Positions 55,790 through 64,000 of a DNA stretch of 64,000 nt are shown here, one piece after another (within the stretch, counting starts at the first letter, position 1; every line of letters begins with the position of its first letter). Under the pieces are notes generated by a model. That model made no database searches and had not been told where the DNA came from. It was given only the letters and a program-made list of their open reading frames with translations. Position numbers and translations under genes: made by a program. The DNA comes from Candidatus Nitrosacidococcus sp. I8 (lineage in GTDB: Bacteria > Pseudomonadota > Gammaproteobacteria > Nitrosococcales > Nitrosococcaceae). The stretch covers positions 1,167,501-1,231,500 of the forward strand of contig NZ_OX241534.1 of assembly GCF_945836005.1 (NCBI RefSeq), in the 5' to 3' direction.

Positions 55790-57415
55790 ATGGCTAAGTC
55801 AAAAATAGTCTTCTCTAAGCACCTTCGTGGCTGGCGTTTTGTACTTTTTAATTTTGCTCTAAGCCTTGGAAATATATCTGTGGCTTTTATGGGACCAAGC
55901 TATCTTGCCATCGAGCCTCATGCTGCTGGTGATTTAGAAGGAACCTTTGTAAGTTTTATGGCTTGGTCTCAGACAAACTTTATGCTTGCAATGTCTCTTG
56001 GATTTCCAATTGGTCGTACCCTTGCTGAGCGCTATGGAGCCTACCGGGTTTATATCGTTTCTTTTTTAGTATTTGCAGTTGCCTCTTACTTCTGTGCAAT
56101 TAGCCCCGGATATCTAGAATTTTTATATAGTCGGATTTTACTTGGCTTTTCTGGTGGGATTACTTTCCTGATAGGCCAAGAGCTTATCTTAAATGAATGC
56201 TCTCCTAAAACAAAGATTTTAGGGGTCATTGGTTGGGGTATTTTAGGTCTTATCCCCTTTGGGATTGCCCCACCTGTAGGCGGCTGGCTTGCTGATGAGG
56301 TCAATTGGCGCTATATATTTTATATTAATGGGTTTTTAGCTCTTATTCCTGCAGGGCTTGTTGGTGCTTTATTATACGATCGTGGATTTCACCGCATTTA
56401 TCATCGATTCGATTTTGTAGGCTTTCTTCTATATGCAGCCGTAATGTATGGGGTCCAAAATATTTTAAACTTAGGTAATGATTTTGATTGGTTTGAATCT
56501 CCATTTGTCCGCCGCATACTCATTCTTACCCTAATTGCCTTCCCTTTCCTTATTATTTGGATTAAGGATAGGCGCCATCCTATTATTGATTTAAATTTAT
56601 TTAGATACCGATCTTTTACCATTGGAATGATCAGTATCCTATTAGGGTTTTTTACTGCTCAAGGATTAATTTCCTTAATGACAGTTCAGCTTCAGACCTT
56701 GATGGATTACTCATCTACCCTTGCTGGTCTTGAGTTTTTACCTATGGTGATTTTAGCCATCCCAACAGCTATTGGAATGGCACTATTTAGTAAATATGTA
56801 GATCCGAGATTACTTGCTTGTTTAAGCTTACTTGGTTTCTCTGCGGTATGTTATTGGATCGGTATGTACGATCGAGCAGATTGGTATGAGCAAATTTTTT
56901 GGCCCCTCTTTTTCATGGGGTTTTTCTTAGCTGCTCTTTTAGGACCGCTGACAGTCATTATTCTCCGAGGGCTTTCTAATTTAGAGCTATTAAGGGCTGC
57001 AGAAATGCTCAATATGTTTCGAATTGCACTCGGCGGGATGGGGATTACTTCCCAAGGTATTATTCTCTATCGCCGGGAATTTTATCATCAGCTCCATTTA
57101 GCTAATCACTTTGGAGGCAGACAATACGCCTCTTATGATGTACTTGAGCAGTTCTCCGATCAACTTGAAAAAATTGGAATGGCTCCAAGGGCAATCGCTG
57201 CAAGAGCAGGTAGGTTAATAGTGCAGGAAGCAAATATTTTAGCAATGGCAGATGCTTACTTAATTGGATCCTATGTGCTTATAGGGCTTGCTGCTTTTAT
57301 TTGGTTAGTACCTTCTAATAAACCATCTGTACCTCTAGTGAATCAAGAAGAGTTAGTAGAAGAAGAAATAGGAGTTGCCGATGAAGCAGAGGTTGTTAAT
57401 AAAATAACTAATTAA
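55790..57415 (+). CDS. EmrB/QacA-type MFS exporter, copy 1
   Basis: 541 residues, 14 predicted helices (DHA2 family). The loop 2-3 motif is GRTLAERYGAYRVY and GGWLADEVNWRYIFYINGFLA is the conserved segment near helix 6. DHA2 pumps of this size work with an EmrA-type adaptor and TolC-like channel; both are encoded downstream. The C-terminus is acidic (EELVEEEIGVADEAE). A paralogue follows after 234 bases. The gene begins right behind the structured leader. Confidence 0.88.
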   Translation: MAKSKIVFSKHLRGWRFVLFNFALSLGNISVAFMGPSYLAIEPHAAGDLEGTFVSFMAWSQTNFMLAMSLGFPIGRTLAERYGAYRVYIVSFLVFAVASYFCAISPGYLEFLYSRILLGFSGGITFLIGQELILNECSPKTKILGVIGWGILGLIPFGIAPPVGGWLADEVNWRYIFYINGFLALIPAGLVGALLYDRGFHRIYHRFDFVGFLLYAAVMYGVQNILNLGNDFDWFESPFVRRILILTLIAFPFLIIWIKDRRHPIIDLNLFRYRSFTIGMISILLGFFTAQGLISLMTVQLQTLMDYSSTLAGLEFLPMVILAIPTAIGMALFSKYVDPRLLACLSLLGFSAVCYWIGMYDRADWYEQIFWPLFFMGFFLAALLGPLTVIILRGLSNLELLRAAEMLNMFRIALGGMGITSQGIILYRREFYHQLHLANHFGGRQYASYDVLEQFSDQLEKIGMAPRAIAARAGRLIVQEANILAMADAYLIGSYVLIGLAAFIWLVPSNKPSVPLVNQEELVEEEIGVADEAEVVNKITN

Positions 57416-57449
57416 GATTTAACTTCTACTCCTTTCCTCTTAACATATA

Positions 57450-57505
57450 ATATAGGAGTGATATAGCCTGAATTGGCAATAGATACTCCTATATATTATT
57501 TTTTT
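57450..57505 (+). terminator. Possible terminator between the two MFS copies
   Basis: ATATAGGAGT (57450-57459) pairs perfectly with ACTCCTATAT (57485-57494) across 25 bases, followed within a few bases by a run of seven T. The long loop weakens the case, but it suggests that copy 2 has its own promoter in 57506-57649. Confidence 0.6.
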
Positions 57506-57649
57506 AATATAGCCCTATAAGATACTTGCTTTTATTCAAATGTTTAACTATATTCTTAAATTTTAAAAATATAGTAAATAGCAAATATAAAAAATAATGA
57601 GTAACTAATTGATTTAATTAGTTATCACTCTTACATAAAAATATAAAAT

Positions 57650-59260
57650 ATGGCTAAATTGACAGCAATTTTTTCTAGAAGACTCCGTGGTTGGCGCTTT
57701 GTTTTATTCAACTTTGCCCTCGGTGTTGGAAATATTTCAGCAGCTTTTATGGCACCTACCTATCTTGCAATTGAGCCTCATACTGCTGGAGATCTAGAAG
57801 GAACATTCGTTAGTTTTGTTATTTGGTCCCAAACTTATTTCTTCCTTGCGATGACACTTGGTTTTCCAGTGGGTCGTGTCTTAGCAGAGCGATATGGAAA
57901 TTATCGAGTCTATATCGTCTCTATGTTAATACTTGCGGTTACTTGTTATTTTTGTGCCATTAGCCCAGGCTATCTAGAGTTCATGTATAGCCGAATTTTA
58001 CTTGGACTTTGTGCAGGTATTAGTTTACTCTTAGGTCAAGAATTAATGCTCAATGAGTATCCTGCTCGATCCAAGATAACCGGTGTAATTATTTGGGGGA
58101 TACTTAGCGTTGTACTTTTTGGCATGGGTCCTCCTATAGGAGGTTGGCTAGCTGATGAAGTCAATTGGCGTTACTTATTTTATATCAATGGATTTATTGC
58201 TCTTATTCCTGCAGGAATAATAGGTGCTTTATTATATGATCGAGGATTTCATCGAGTTTACCGCCCATTTGATTTTGTAGGATTTCTACTCTTCGCCGCT
58301 TTAGCCTACGGAATTCAAGCATTAATCAATATGGGAAATGATTTTGACTGGTTTGAATCTCCATTTCTCCGCCGTGTTCTTATTTTAGTCTTAATTATAT
58401 TCCCTTATTTCATTATTTGGACTAGCGGCCAGCGCCACCCTATTATAGATTTAAGCTTGTTTAAGCGACGTACATTTGTTATAGGATTAATCGGTGTATC
58501 TATAGGTTTTTTTGCAGCCCAAGGATTATTTTCCTATCTTACCCTTCGGCTTCAAACGATCATGGGATATACATCTACCCTTGCAGGACAAGAGATTTTC
58601 CCCCTTTTACTCCTGACGGTACCAGCAGCAGTAGGCGTAGCATTGTTTAGTAAATATATAGATCCGCGGCTACTTGCATGTTTAAGTTTACTGGGGTTTG
58701 CAGCTACATGTTATTGGTTAGGTATGTATGACCAACCCGGGTGGTATGAGCAAACTTTTTGGCCTGTTTTCTTTATGGGAATTTTCTTTTTCTCCTATAT
58801 GGGTCCGCTAACAGCCATTGCACTTCGAGGATTATCCAATGTTCAACTGATACGAGCGGCAGAAACCATTAACATGTTTCGAATCGCCTTTGGAGGTTTA
58901 GGAATTGTTTCTGATGGGATTATAGAGTATCGTCGTACTCCTTATCATCAGCTCCATTTAGCAAATCATTTTGGGGGCAGACAATATGCTTCCTATGATG
59001 TATTAGAACAATTTTCTGAGAAACTTGAGAAATTAGGGCTAGATCAAGCATCGATTATTGCAAGAGCTGGCAGGTTAATCCATGAAGAGGCTGGAGTTTT
59101 AACGGTAGCAGATGCATTTTTACTTGGATCTTTTACTTTAATCGGATTAGCCACTTTAGTTTGGTTTGTTCCTGCTAATAAACCTCCTGTAATCCCACCC
59201 ACTCCTATTCAAGAAGAGTTGCTTGAGGAAAAAATAGAAACTGCAGAAGTCACTGATTAA
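57650..59260 (+). CDS. EmrB/QacA-type MFS exporter, copy 2
   Basis: 536 residues and colinear with copy 1: LRGWRFVLFNFAL, GRVLAERYGNYRVY, GGWLADEVNWRYLFYINGFIA, and an almost identical HQLHLANHFGGRQYASYDVLEQFS segment near residues 434-457. Helices 10-12 differ most, which hints at different substrates. The acidic tail QEELLEEKIETAEV is kept. Its stop is 3 bases before the next start, so it is coupled to the outer-membrane gene. Confidence 0.88.
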   Translation: MAKLTAIFSRRLRGWRFVLFNFALGVGNISAAFMAPTYLAIEPHTAGDLEGTFVSFVIWSQTYFFLAMTLGFPVGRVLAERYGNYRVYIVSMLILAVTCYFCAISPGYLEFMYSRILLGLCAGISLLLGQELMLNEYPARSKITGVIIWGILSVVLFGMGPPIGGWLADEVNWRYLFYINGFIALIPAGIIGALLYDRGFHRVYRPFDFVGFLLFAALAYGIQALINMGNDFDWFESPFLRRVLILVLIIFPYFIIWTSGQRHPIIDLSLFKRRTFVIGLIGVSIGFFAAQGLFSYLTLRLQTIMGYTSTLAGQEIFPLLLLTVPAAVGVALFSKYIDPRLLACLSLLGFAATCYWLGMYDQPGWYEQTFWPVFFMGIFFFSYMGPLTAIALRGLSNVQLIRAAETINMFRIAFGGLGIVSDGIIEYRRTPYHQLHLANHFGGRQYASYDVLEQFSEKLEKLGLDQASIIARAGRLIHEEAGVLTVADAFLLGSFTLIGLATLVWFVPANKPPVIPPTPIQEELLEEKIETAEVTD

Positions 59261-59263
59261 TTG

Positions 59264-60916
59264 ATGTTTACTCAAGCCACATTAGAAAATGTACGAAATT
59301 ATTTCTGCCTGATTATGGGTTGCATATTACTGACTGATGGATGCGGTTGGATTCCAGCAAAAAAATATCAAGTTCAATATATGGAACCATCTGAAATAAG
59401 AAATACGATTGCCCGAAATCACCGTAGAGAAGAAGTTTTTCCAAACTGGCCACGGGATCATTGGTGGGAAGAATTTAAAAACTCAGAATTAAATGATCTT
59501 ATTGATATTGCACTAGCAGATAATCCAGGACTTAGAGCAGTCGCTGAACGATTACAGGTGGCTAATGCGATAGTACGGGTTGAAAGTGCGAGACTACTTC
59601 CCTTCTTAGAGGCAGAGGCAGAATTCAAATCAGAACGCCTAGTTGAGGCTACTTCTGCAGTTGGAGTAAACCCCTTGCCGGGGGGAGACATTGAATTTGA
59701 TCCAGGTATAGGGGGAGATTTTGGATCTGATTTAGGCGGTGGGTTCGACACTGAATTTAATCCACCCGATGGTGAACGAGAAACAATTACTTTAGGTGAA
59801 ATAAATCCTATAGGATTGCGCTATCAACTAGATTTTTGGGGAGAAAATCGTGCCCGGGTAGAAGAAGCATTAGGCCAAACAATGGCTATGGAAGCAGAAC
59901 TTGCCCATATGCGATTAACCCTAACAACAGCCATTGCCCGTGCTTATTTTCGGGGGTTAGCTACTTATCGGCAGTTAAATTTGCTCTATGAGATGATAAA
60001 CCTTCGTCAAAACCTCTTAGATCTGGCTAAAATTAGAGTACAACTAGGAATTGATGATTTTAGATCGGTAGTAGAGGCAGCGGTTAATCTTGAAGAAATT
60101 AATAAACGAGAAGCTGAAATTAAAGATTTACTTCAATTTTATCAATATATAATCGCTAAATTAATCGGTCATGGTCCGGATGCAGGAGAGAATCTTTTTA
60201 TCGATTCAACAGTTACTACTCCTCAAGGTATCTCTGTACCTAATACTATACCTAGTAGTCTTTTAGCCCATCGTCCTGATTTAGCAGCGGCTATGTTCCG
60301 TGCTCAAGTAGCAGCAAAAACAGTTCAAATAGCTAAGATACAGTTTTTACCTACCATTGATTTACGTAGTTTCACTGGCATTAATGCAACAACACTTGTT
60401 GAAGATACAGGAGCATTGCCACGCACTTTATTTTCAAAACCTAGTTTATCCTACGGAGGGGGTATTGAGCTCAGATTACCTTGGTTTCAAGGAGGTCGAC
60501 TTCGAGCGGTACTAGAAACGCAGCGTGCTGAATATAACAGTGCAGTAGAAACTTATAATGATACATTGCTTAACGCATTAAAAGAAATTGCAACAAGTTT
60601 AAATACTTGGCATCAAACCCGGAAAGCTTTGGAATCTCAGCACCGTCTTCTCGTTTCAGTAAAAGGAGGATGGTATTTAAGTCAAGTTAATCTGCAAACA
60701 GGGTTAGATGATCGTCGAGATTCCTTAGAGCACCAATATAATGTATTAGATCAGAAGTTTAATTTAAGGGTTATTGAATCTGATGAACTTACTGCTATGG
60801 TTAGCCTCATTGAAGCATTAGGAGGAGGTTATCCCTATTATATTGATACTCAAGGAACCAGTACTGAAATAAAGCAAAAAAATAACATGCAAAGATCAGC
60901 ACAACTTATCAATTAA
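59264..60916 (+). CDS. Outer-membrane efflux lipoprotein (NodT/TolC family), copy 1
   Basis: 550 residues from the ATG at 59264. Signal peptide with lipobox-like LTDGC (Cys about 27), then two OEP repeats with long coiled coils, typical of NodT-type outer-membrane channels. Odd: an insert at about residues 132-168 rich in Gly and Asp (GGDIEFDPGIGGDF, LGGGFDTEF), absent from copy 2, in the first beta-strand region. It has no clear ribosome site and likely depends on translation of the MFS gene. Confidence 0.88.
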   Translation: MFTQATLENVRNYFCLIMGCILLTDGCGWIPAKKYQVQYMEPSEIRNTIARNHRREEVFPNWPRDHWWEEFKNSELNDLIDIALADNPGLRAVAERLQVANAIVRVESARLLPFLEAEAEFKSERLVEATSAVGVNPLPGGDIEFDPGIGGDFGSDLGGGFDTEFNPPDGERETITLGEINPIGLRYQLDFWGENRARVEEALGQTMAMEAELAHMRLTLTTAIARAYFRGLATYRQLNLLYEMINLRQNLLDLAKIRVQLGIDDFRSVVEAAVNLEEINKREAEIKDLLQFYQYIIAKLIGHGPDAGENLFIDSTVTTPQGISVPNTIPSSLLAHRPDLAAAMFRAQVAAKTVQIAKIQFLPTIDLRSFTGINATTLVEDTGALPRTLFSKPSLSYGGGIELRLPWFQGGRLRAVLETQRAEYNSAVETYNDTLLNALKEIATSLNTWHQTRKALESQHRLLVSVKGGWYLSQVNLQTGLDDRRDSLEHQYNVLDQKFNLRVIESDELTAMVSLIEALGGGYPYYIDTQGTSTEIKQKNNMQRSAQLIN

Positions 60917-60921
60917 AAGCT

Positions 60922-62775
60922 ATGTATACACGCCTTAACGTTAACGTTTACTTTCAATTTCAACAACGATTGAAGTTATCTGCTATTTTAATTATGGTGT
61001 GTATCGCTTTAATAAGCGGATGTGCTTGGTTACCTAAAGGTAACCCGCATACTAAATTCTTAGTACCCTCAGAGATAAAAGAAACTATTCTCCATGAGCG
61101 TCATGTGGATAAAACCTTTCCTGATTGGCCAAAAGATCATTGGTGGGAAGAATTTAAAAGTCAAGAGCTCAATGAGCTGATTGCAAAAGCACTTGCAGAT
61201 AACCCAGGACTTAAAGCAGCACACGAACGGCTTCAAGCAGCAGATTCTATCGTCAAAGTCCAAGGAGCGGCACTGTTACCATTTTTAGAAGCAGAAGCAG
61301 GATATACAGCAGAGCGACTTTCAGAGCATGGTGTTTTTGCTGCGTTAAATCCAGGCGTTGCGGGAATCACTTTTGATTTAGGTGTGATTAATCCTATTGG
61401 GTTTCGTTATGAATTGGATTTTTGGGGCAAAAATCGCTCCTTAATGGAATCGGCACTGGGTCGTTCTCTAGCTGAAATGGCAGAAAAAGCCCAAGTACGT
61501 TTGGAATTAACTACCGGTATTGCCCGATCTTGGTTCCATGGACTGGCTACCTATCAGCAGCTCCAACTGGTTTATAAAATGATAGGAATTAGAAAGGAGC
61601 TTTTACAGCTTGCTAAAATTAGAGTGCAGTTAGGGGTTGATGATTTTAGATCAGTGATGGAGGCAGCTACTGAGCTAGAAAATGAAAACAAGCGAGAAGC
61701 TGGAACCAAAGATTTACTAGAATTCTACCAGTACATGATTGCTAAATTGATAGGAAGTGGCCCTGATGCAGGGGAAAAACTATTTATTAATTCAACAGCT
61801 ACCATTCCACAAGGTATCCCCTTACCTGATACTATACCCAGTGGGCTTTTAACTCATCGCCCAGATCTATCAGCAGCTATGTTTCGTGCTCAAGCTGCCG
61901 CGAAGATGATAGAAGTGGCTAAAACTAGGTTCTTACCTACCATTGAATTACAAAGCTTTGCTGGGATTAATGCCTTGACTGTAATAAGTGCTGCAGGGGG
62001 GGCTGGTGCTTTTCCTGGTGCACTTTTTAATAAAGGCTCATTGGCTTATGGTGGTGGTCCTACCTTTAGTATCCCTTGGTTTGAAGGAGGTCGTCTCCGA
62101 GCAGAATTAGGTGCACAACGCTCAGAGTATGATAATGCGGTAGAAACCTATAATGACACTTTGCTTGAGGCACTAAGGCAAATTGCAGAAAGTTTAAGTG
62201 CATGGCATCAAACCCGGAAAATTCTTGAAGCTCACCATAGATTATTAGTTTCTGTCCGTGGGGATTGGCATTTAAGCCAAGTACGACTACAAACTGGGTT
62301 AAATGATAGACGGGACGCCTTAAGACAACAGTATGCAGTACTCAATCAACAATATGAGCTACGGGGTATTGAGTCTGATGAACTCTCTGCTATGGTAGAA
62401 GTAATTGAATCACTAGGTGGGGGTTATCCTTACTATATTGATGAAAAGACTAAAGATCTTGCCTACGGACATCCTGGAGGTAAAGATACGAGAGATAATT
62501 CCTCTAAAGAAGAGCCTGAGGAAATTAAGGCTGCTCAACATAAAATAAAAAACCCTGAGAAAACTAGCAATAAAGGGAAGAACGATTTACAGCAAGCACA
62601 AAATAATAAAAAATCGGCTAAACAAAAAAATAATAAGCGACAGACACAAAACGTTAAAGAAACAACTAAGCCAAAGCGTCGTATAAGAATGAAAGCGAAA
62701 AAAAGAAGAGAGGAAATGGCAGGGAATAATGCTAATGAGCATAGTAATCATATAGAAGTAACTGCAGAAAATTAG
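60922..62775 (+). CDS. Outer-membrane efflux lipoprotein, copy 2, with basic tail
   Basis: 617 residues. Signal peptide and lipobox LISGC (Cys about 34), then the same two-repeat OEP channel as copy 1, up to ESLGGGYPYYIDE near residue 510. Beyond that is a tail of about 105 residues made largely of Lys, Asn, Gln, Glu and Arg (e.g. KKSAKQKNNKRQTQNVKETT), low in complexity and not part of the family. It may be periplasmic and bind murein or polyanions; this is inference. It starts 5 bases after copy 1 ends. Confidence 0.87.
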   Translation: MYTRLNVNVYFQFQQRLKLSAILIMVCIALISGCAWLPKGNPHTKFLVPSEIKETILHERHVDKTFPDWPKDHWWEEFKSQELNELIAKALADNPGLKAAHERLQAADSIVKVQGAALLPFLEAEAGYTAERLSEHGVFAALNPGVAGITFDLGVINPIGFRYELDFWGKNRSLMESALGRSLAEMAEKAQVRLELTTGIARSWFHGLATYQQLQLVYKMIGIRKELLQLAKIRVQLGVDDFRSVMEAATELENENKREAGTKDLLEFYQYMIAKLIGSGPDAGEKLFINSTATIPQGIPLPDTIPSGLLTHRPDLSAAMFRAQAAAKMIEVAKTRFLPTIELQSFAGINALTVISAAGGAGAFPGALFNKGSLAYGGGPTFSIPWFEGGRLRAELGAQRSEYDNAVETYNDTLLEALRQIAESLSAWHQTRKILEAHHRLLVSVRGDWHLSQVRLQTGLNDRRDALRQQYAVLNQQYELRGIESDELSAMVEVIESLGGGYPYYIDEKTKDLAYGHPGGKDTRDNSSKEEPEEIKAAQHKIKNPEKTSNKGKNDLQQAQNNKKSAKQKNNKRQTQNVKETTKPKRRIRMKAKKRREEMAGNNANEHSNHIEVTAEN

Positions 62776-62805
62776 TAAAAATTTGGTTAATTATTGGTTT
62801 TAAAC

Positions 62806-64000
62806 ATGAGTACAACACCCTCTAGAATTCACCCCAAGGCAATTCGTGCTAGGCGTAATCGTAGATTAGGGCTATTTACCCTAACTATACTGGCTATTGC
62901 AATTATTTATGCAGGCTACTGGTGGTTTTATGCACGCTTTTGGGTATGGACAGACAATGCGTTCGTAACTGGTAATCTTATTCCCTTAGAGGCACAAGCC
63001 CATGGAATTATTACGCAAGTATTAACTGAAGAAACTCAAATTGTAAAAAAAGGTGATTTGCTAATTACTTTAGATGCCCACGTAGCACAAGCTGACTTAG
63101 GTCGTACCCAAGGTAGGCTTGGAGAAACAGTGCGTAAAGTTGCTGGCCTTTTTGCTCAAAGACGAGAGGTGGAGCAAAGACTACAGTCTCGATCAGCACA
63201 GCTTGCATTAGTACGCCATGACGTTATCCGTTACCGTAAAGCGCTACCTAGCGGAGCAATTTCTAAACAAATCCTCCAAAATGCAGTGGATAACATGAAT
63301 TCACTGCAGGCAGATGTCATGGAAATTCAATCCCAACTGGATGCAATCGTTTCTCAAGTAGGAAAAACTACCATACGTGAGCACCCTTCAGTTATTACAG
63401 CTAAAAATGAGATGATTAGTGCCTACCTTGAATATGTACGGCAAAATCTTTACGCACCCTCTACTGGATTAGTTGCAAAACGTAAAGGGCAAGTAGGAGA
63501 TCGAGTGATGCCGGGCAACCTACTCTTAACTATTGTACCCTTAGATCACGTCTGGGTAGATGTAAACATACGAGAAACTGAGTTACGCCAAATTCGCCCT
63601 GGTCAATCTGTGCTGGTATATATAGATACATACGGAGACCGTCATACCTATCATGGTACTGTTGAAGGTATCGTCCCTGGAACTGGAGCAGTATTTGCCT
63701 TATTGCCTCCAGATAATGCAGTAGGTAACTTTATTCATATTGTCCAACGTGTACCTGTACGTATTGGGTTCCCAAGAGAAGAGCTCTTAGAGCATCCTCT
63801 CCGTCTTGGGCTCTCTGCTATTATTCATATCCATGTAAGTGAAAAAGCACAGCCGCTTATTAGCTCTTCTGCTGATTATTCTACCCAAGAATATAAAACG
63901 AACATCTATGATAATGAGTTAATAGATGCAGAAGCTATGGCAAAAGGTATTATTGATAATAATATTGCTGTAGAAGGTTTAGATGAAGATACCGATACGA
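62806..64000 (+). CDS. EmrA/HlyD-family adaptor (3' end outside window)
   Basis: The frame opens at ATG 62806 and is still open at the right edge (398 codons). It starts MSTTPSRIHPKAIRARRNRR, a cytosolic basic end, then one membrane helix (about 22-40), the barrel-sandwich segment WTDNAFVTGNLIPLEAQAHG, two coiled-coil helices, and APSTGLVAKRKGQVGDRVMPG with the EmrA-type GIVPGTGAVFALLPPDNAVGNF segment. It should link the two MFS exporters to the two outer-membrane channels encoded just upstream. Confidence 0.9.
   Translation, partial: MSTTPSRIHPKAIRARRNRRLGLFTLTILAIAIIYAGYWWFYARFWVWTDNAFVTGNLIPLEAQAHGIITQVLTEETQIVKKGDLLITLDAHVAQADLGRTQGRLGETVRKVAGLFAQRREVEQRLQSRSAQLALVRHDVIRYRKALPSGAISKQILQNAVDNMNSLQADVMEIQSQLDAIVSQVGKTTIREHPSVITAKNEMISAYLEYVRQNLYAPSTGLVAKRKGQVGDRVMPGNLLLTIVPLDHVWVDVNIRETELRQIRPGQSVLVYIDTYGDRHTYHGTVEGIVPGTGAVFALLPPDNAVGNFIHIVQRVPVRIGFPREELLEHPLRLGLSAIIHIHVSEKAQPLISSSADYSTQEYKTNIYDNELIDAEAMAKGIIDNNIAVEGLDEDTDT

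Noticed and set aside
59458-59751. 97-residue minus-strand ORF inside the first outer-membrane gene
   Set aside because: Antisense shadow of the Gly/Asp-rich insert, giving a Ser/Pro-rich low-complexity product.
1-64000. CRISPR array, insertion sequence or prophage
   Set aside because: No regularly spaced direct repeats, transposase, terminal inverted repeats, integrase or phage structural genes were found.

Overview
The window is AT-rich (well under 50% G+C by eye) and reads as part of a gammaproteobacterial ammonia oxidiser of the Nitrosococcus / Nitrosoglobus / Nitrosacidococcus kind. The main reasons are an octahaem hydroxylamine oxidoreductase with HaoB and a tetrahaem cM552-type cytochrome, a cytochrome P460 next to them, and gammaproteobacterial synteny (ndk-rlmN-pilF-hisS; pcnB-folK-panB-panC-panD). 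PEP-CTERM proteins are also present. The species call is an inference.

Layout. 1-3942: cell-wall peptidase (cut by the left edge), anmK, then gcvH-gcvPA on the minus strand. 3965-8556: glycogen/glucose enzymes malQ, glgC, pgi. 8562-12179: hisS, pilF, rlmN, ndk, divergent from proS (12326-14050). 14148-20567: nitrification island (cycB, haoB, haoA, a MocR-type regulator, cytochrome P460); no cycA (cytochrome c554) lies between haoB and cycB. 20600-24427: pantothenate/folate/poly(A) operon, in which pcnB must start at a non-canonical codon, probably ATT. 24553-24627: tRNA-Glu(CTC). 24645-27137: small metabolic genes and the ruins of a restriction-modification locus. 27138-30657: an outer-membrane protein, two PepSY proteins and a PhoP/PhoQ-like pair. 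30649-34056: an MHS transporter and a Tat-exported amidohydrolase paired with a His-rich cupredoxin.

34273-41688 is a zone of decay and exopolysaccharide-type genes: an acrR-like repressor, a BASS-family transporter and a di-haem cytochrome, each broken only by in-frame stop codons, mixed with an intact MgtC, a POT peptide transporter and two PEP-CTERM proteins (one behind a sigma-54-like promoter). 42172-47839: hemH and an AcrAB-type RND pump whose operator matches the one in front of the broken acrR. 47913-52163: a formaldehyde-dehydrogenase-like enzyme and a tandem pair of MFS genes. 52181-55288: peptide deformylase, a DUF2232 protein, and peptidoglycan recycling (nagZ plus a YkuD enzyme without a signal peptide). 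55610-64000: a strongly structured leader followed by MFS-MFS-OMF-OMF-MFP, an EmrAB/TolC-like export island in which both the MFS and the outer-membrane gene are duplicated in tandem; the adaptor gene runs off the right edge.

The best leads are the pcnB start, the operator pair with the amber-broken repressor, the structured RNA candidate before the efflux island, the nonsense-only decay of three genes, the missing cycA, the mini-ORF in front of haoA and the sigma-54-like site before the PEP-CTERM protease.
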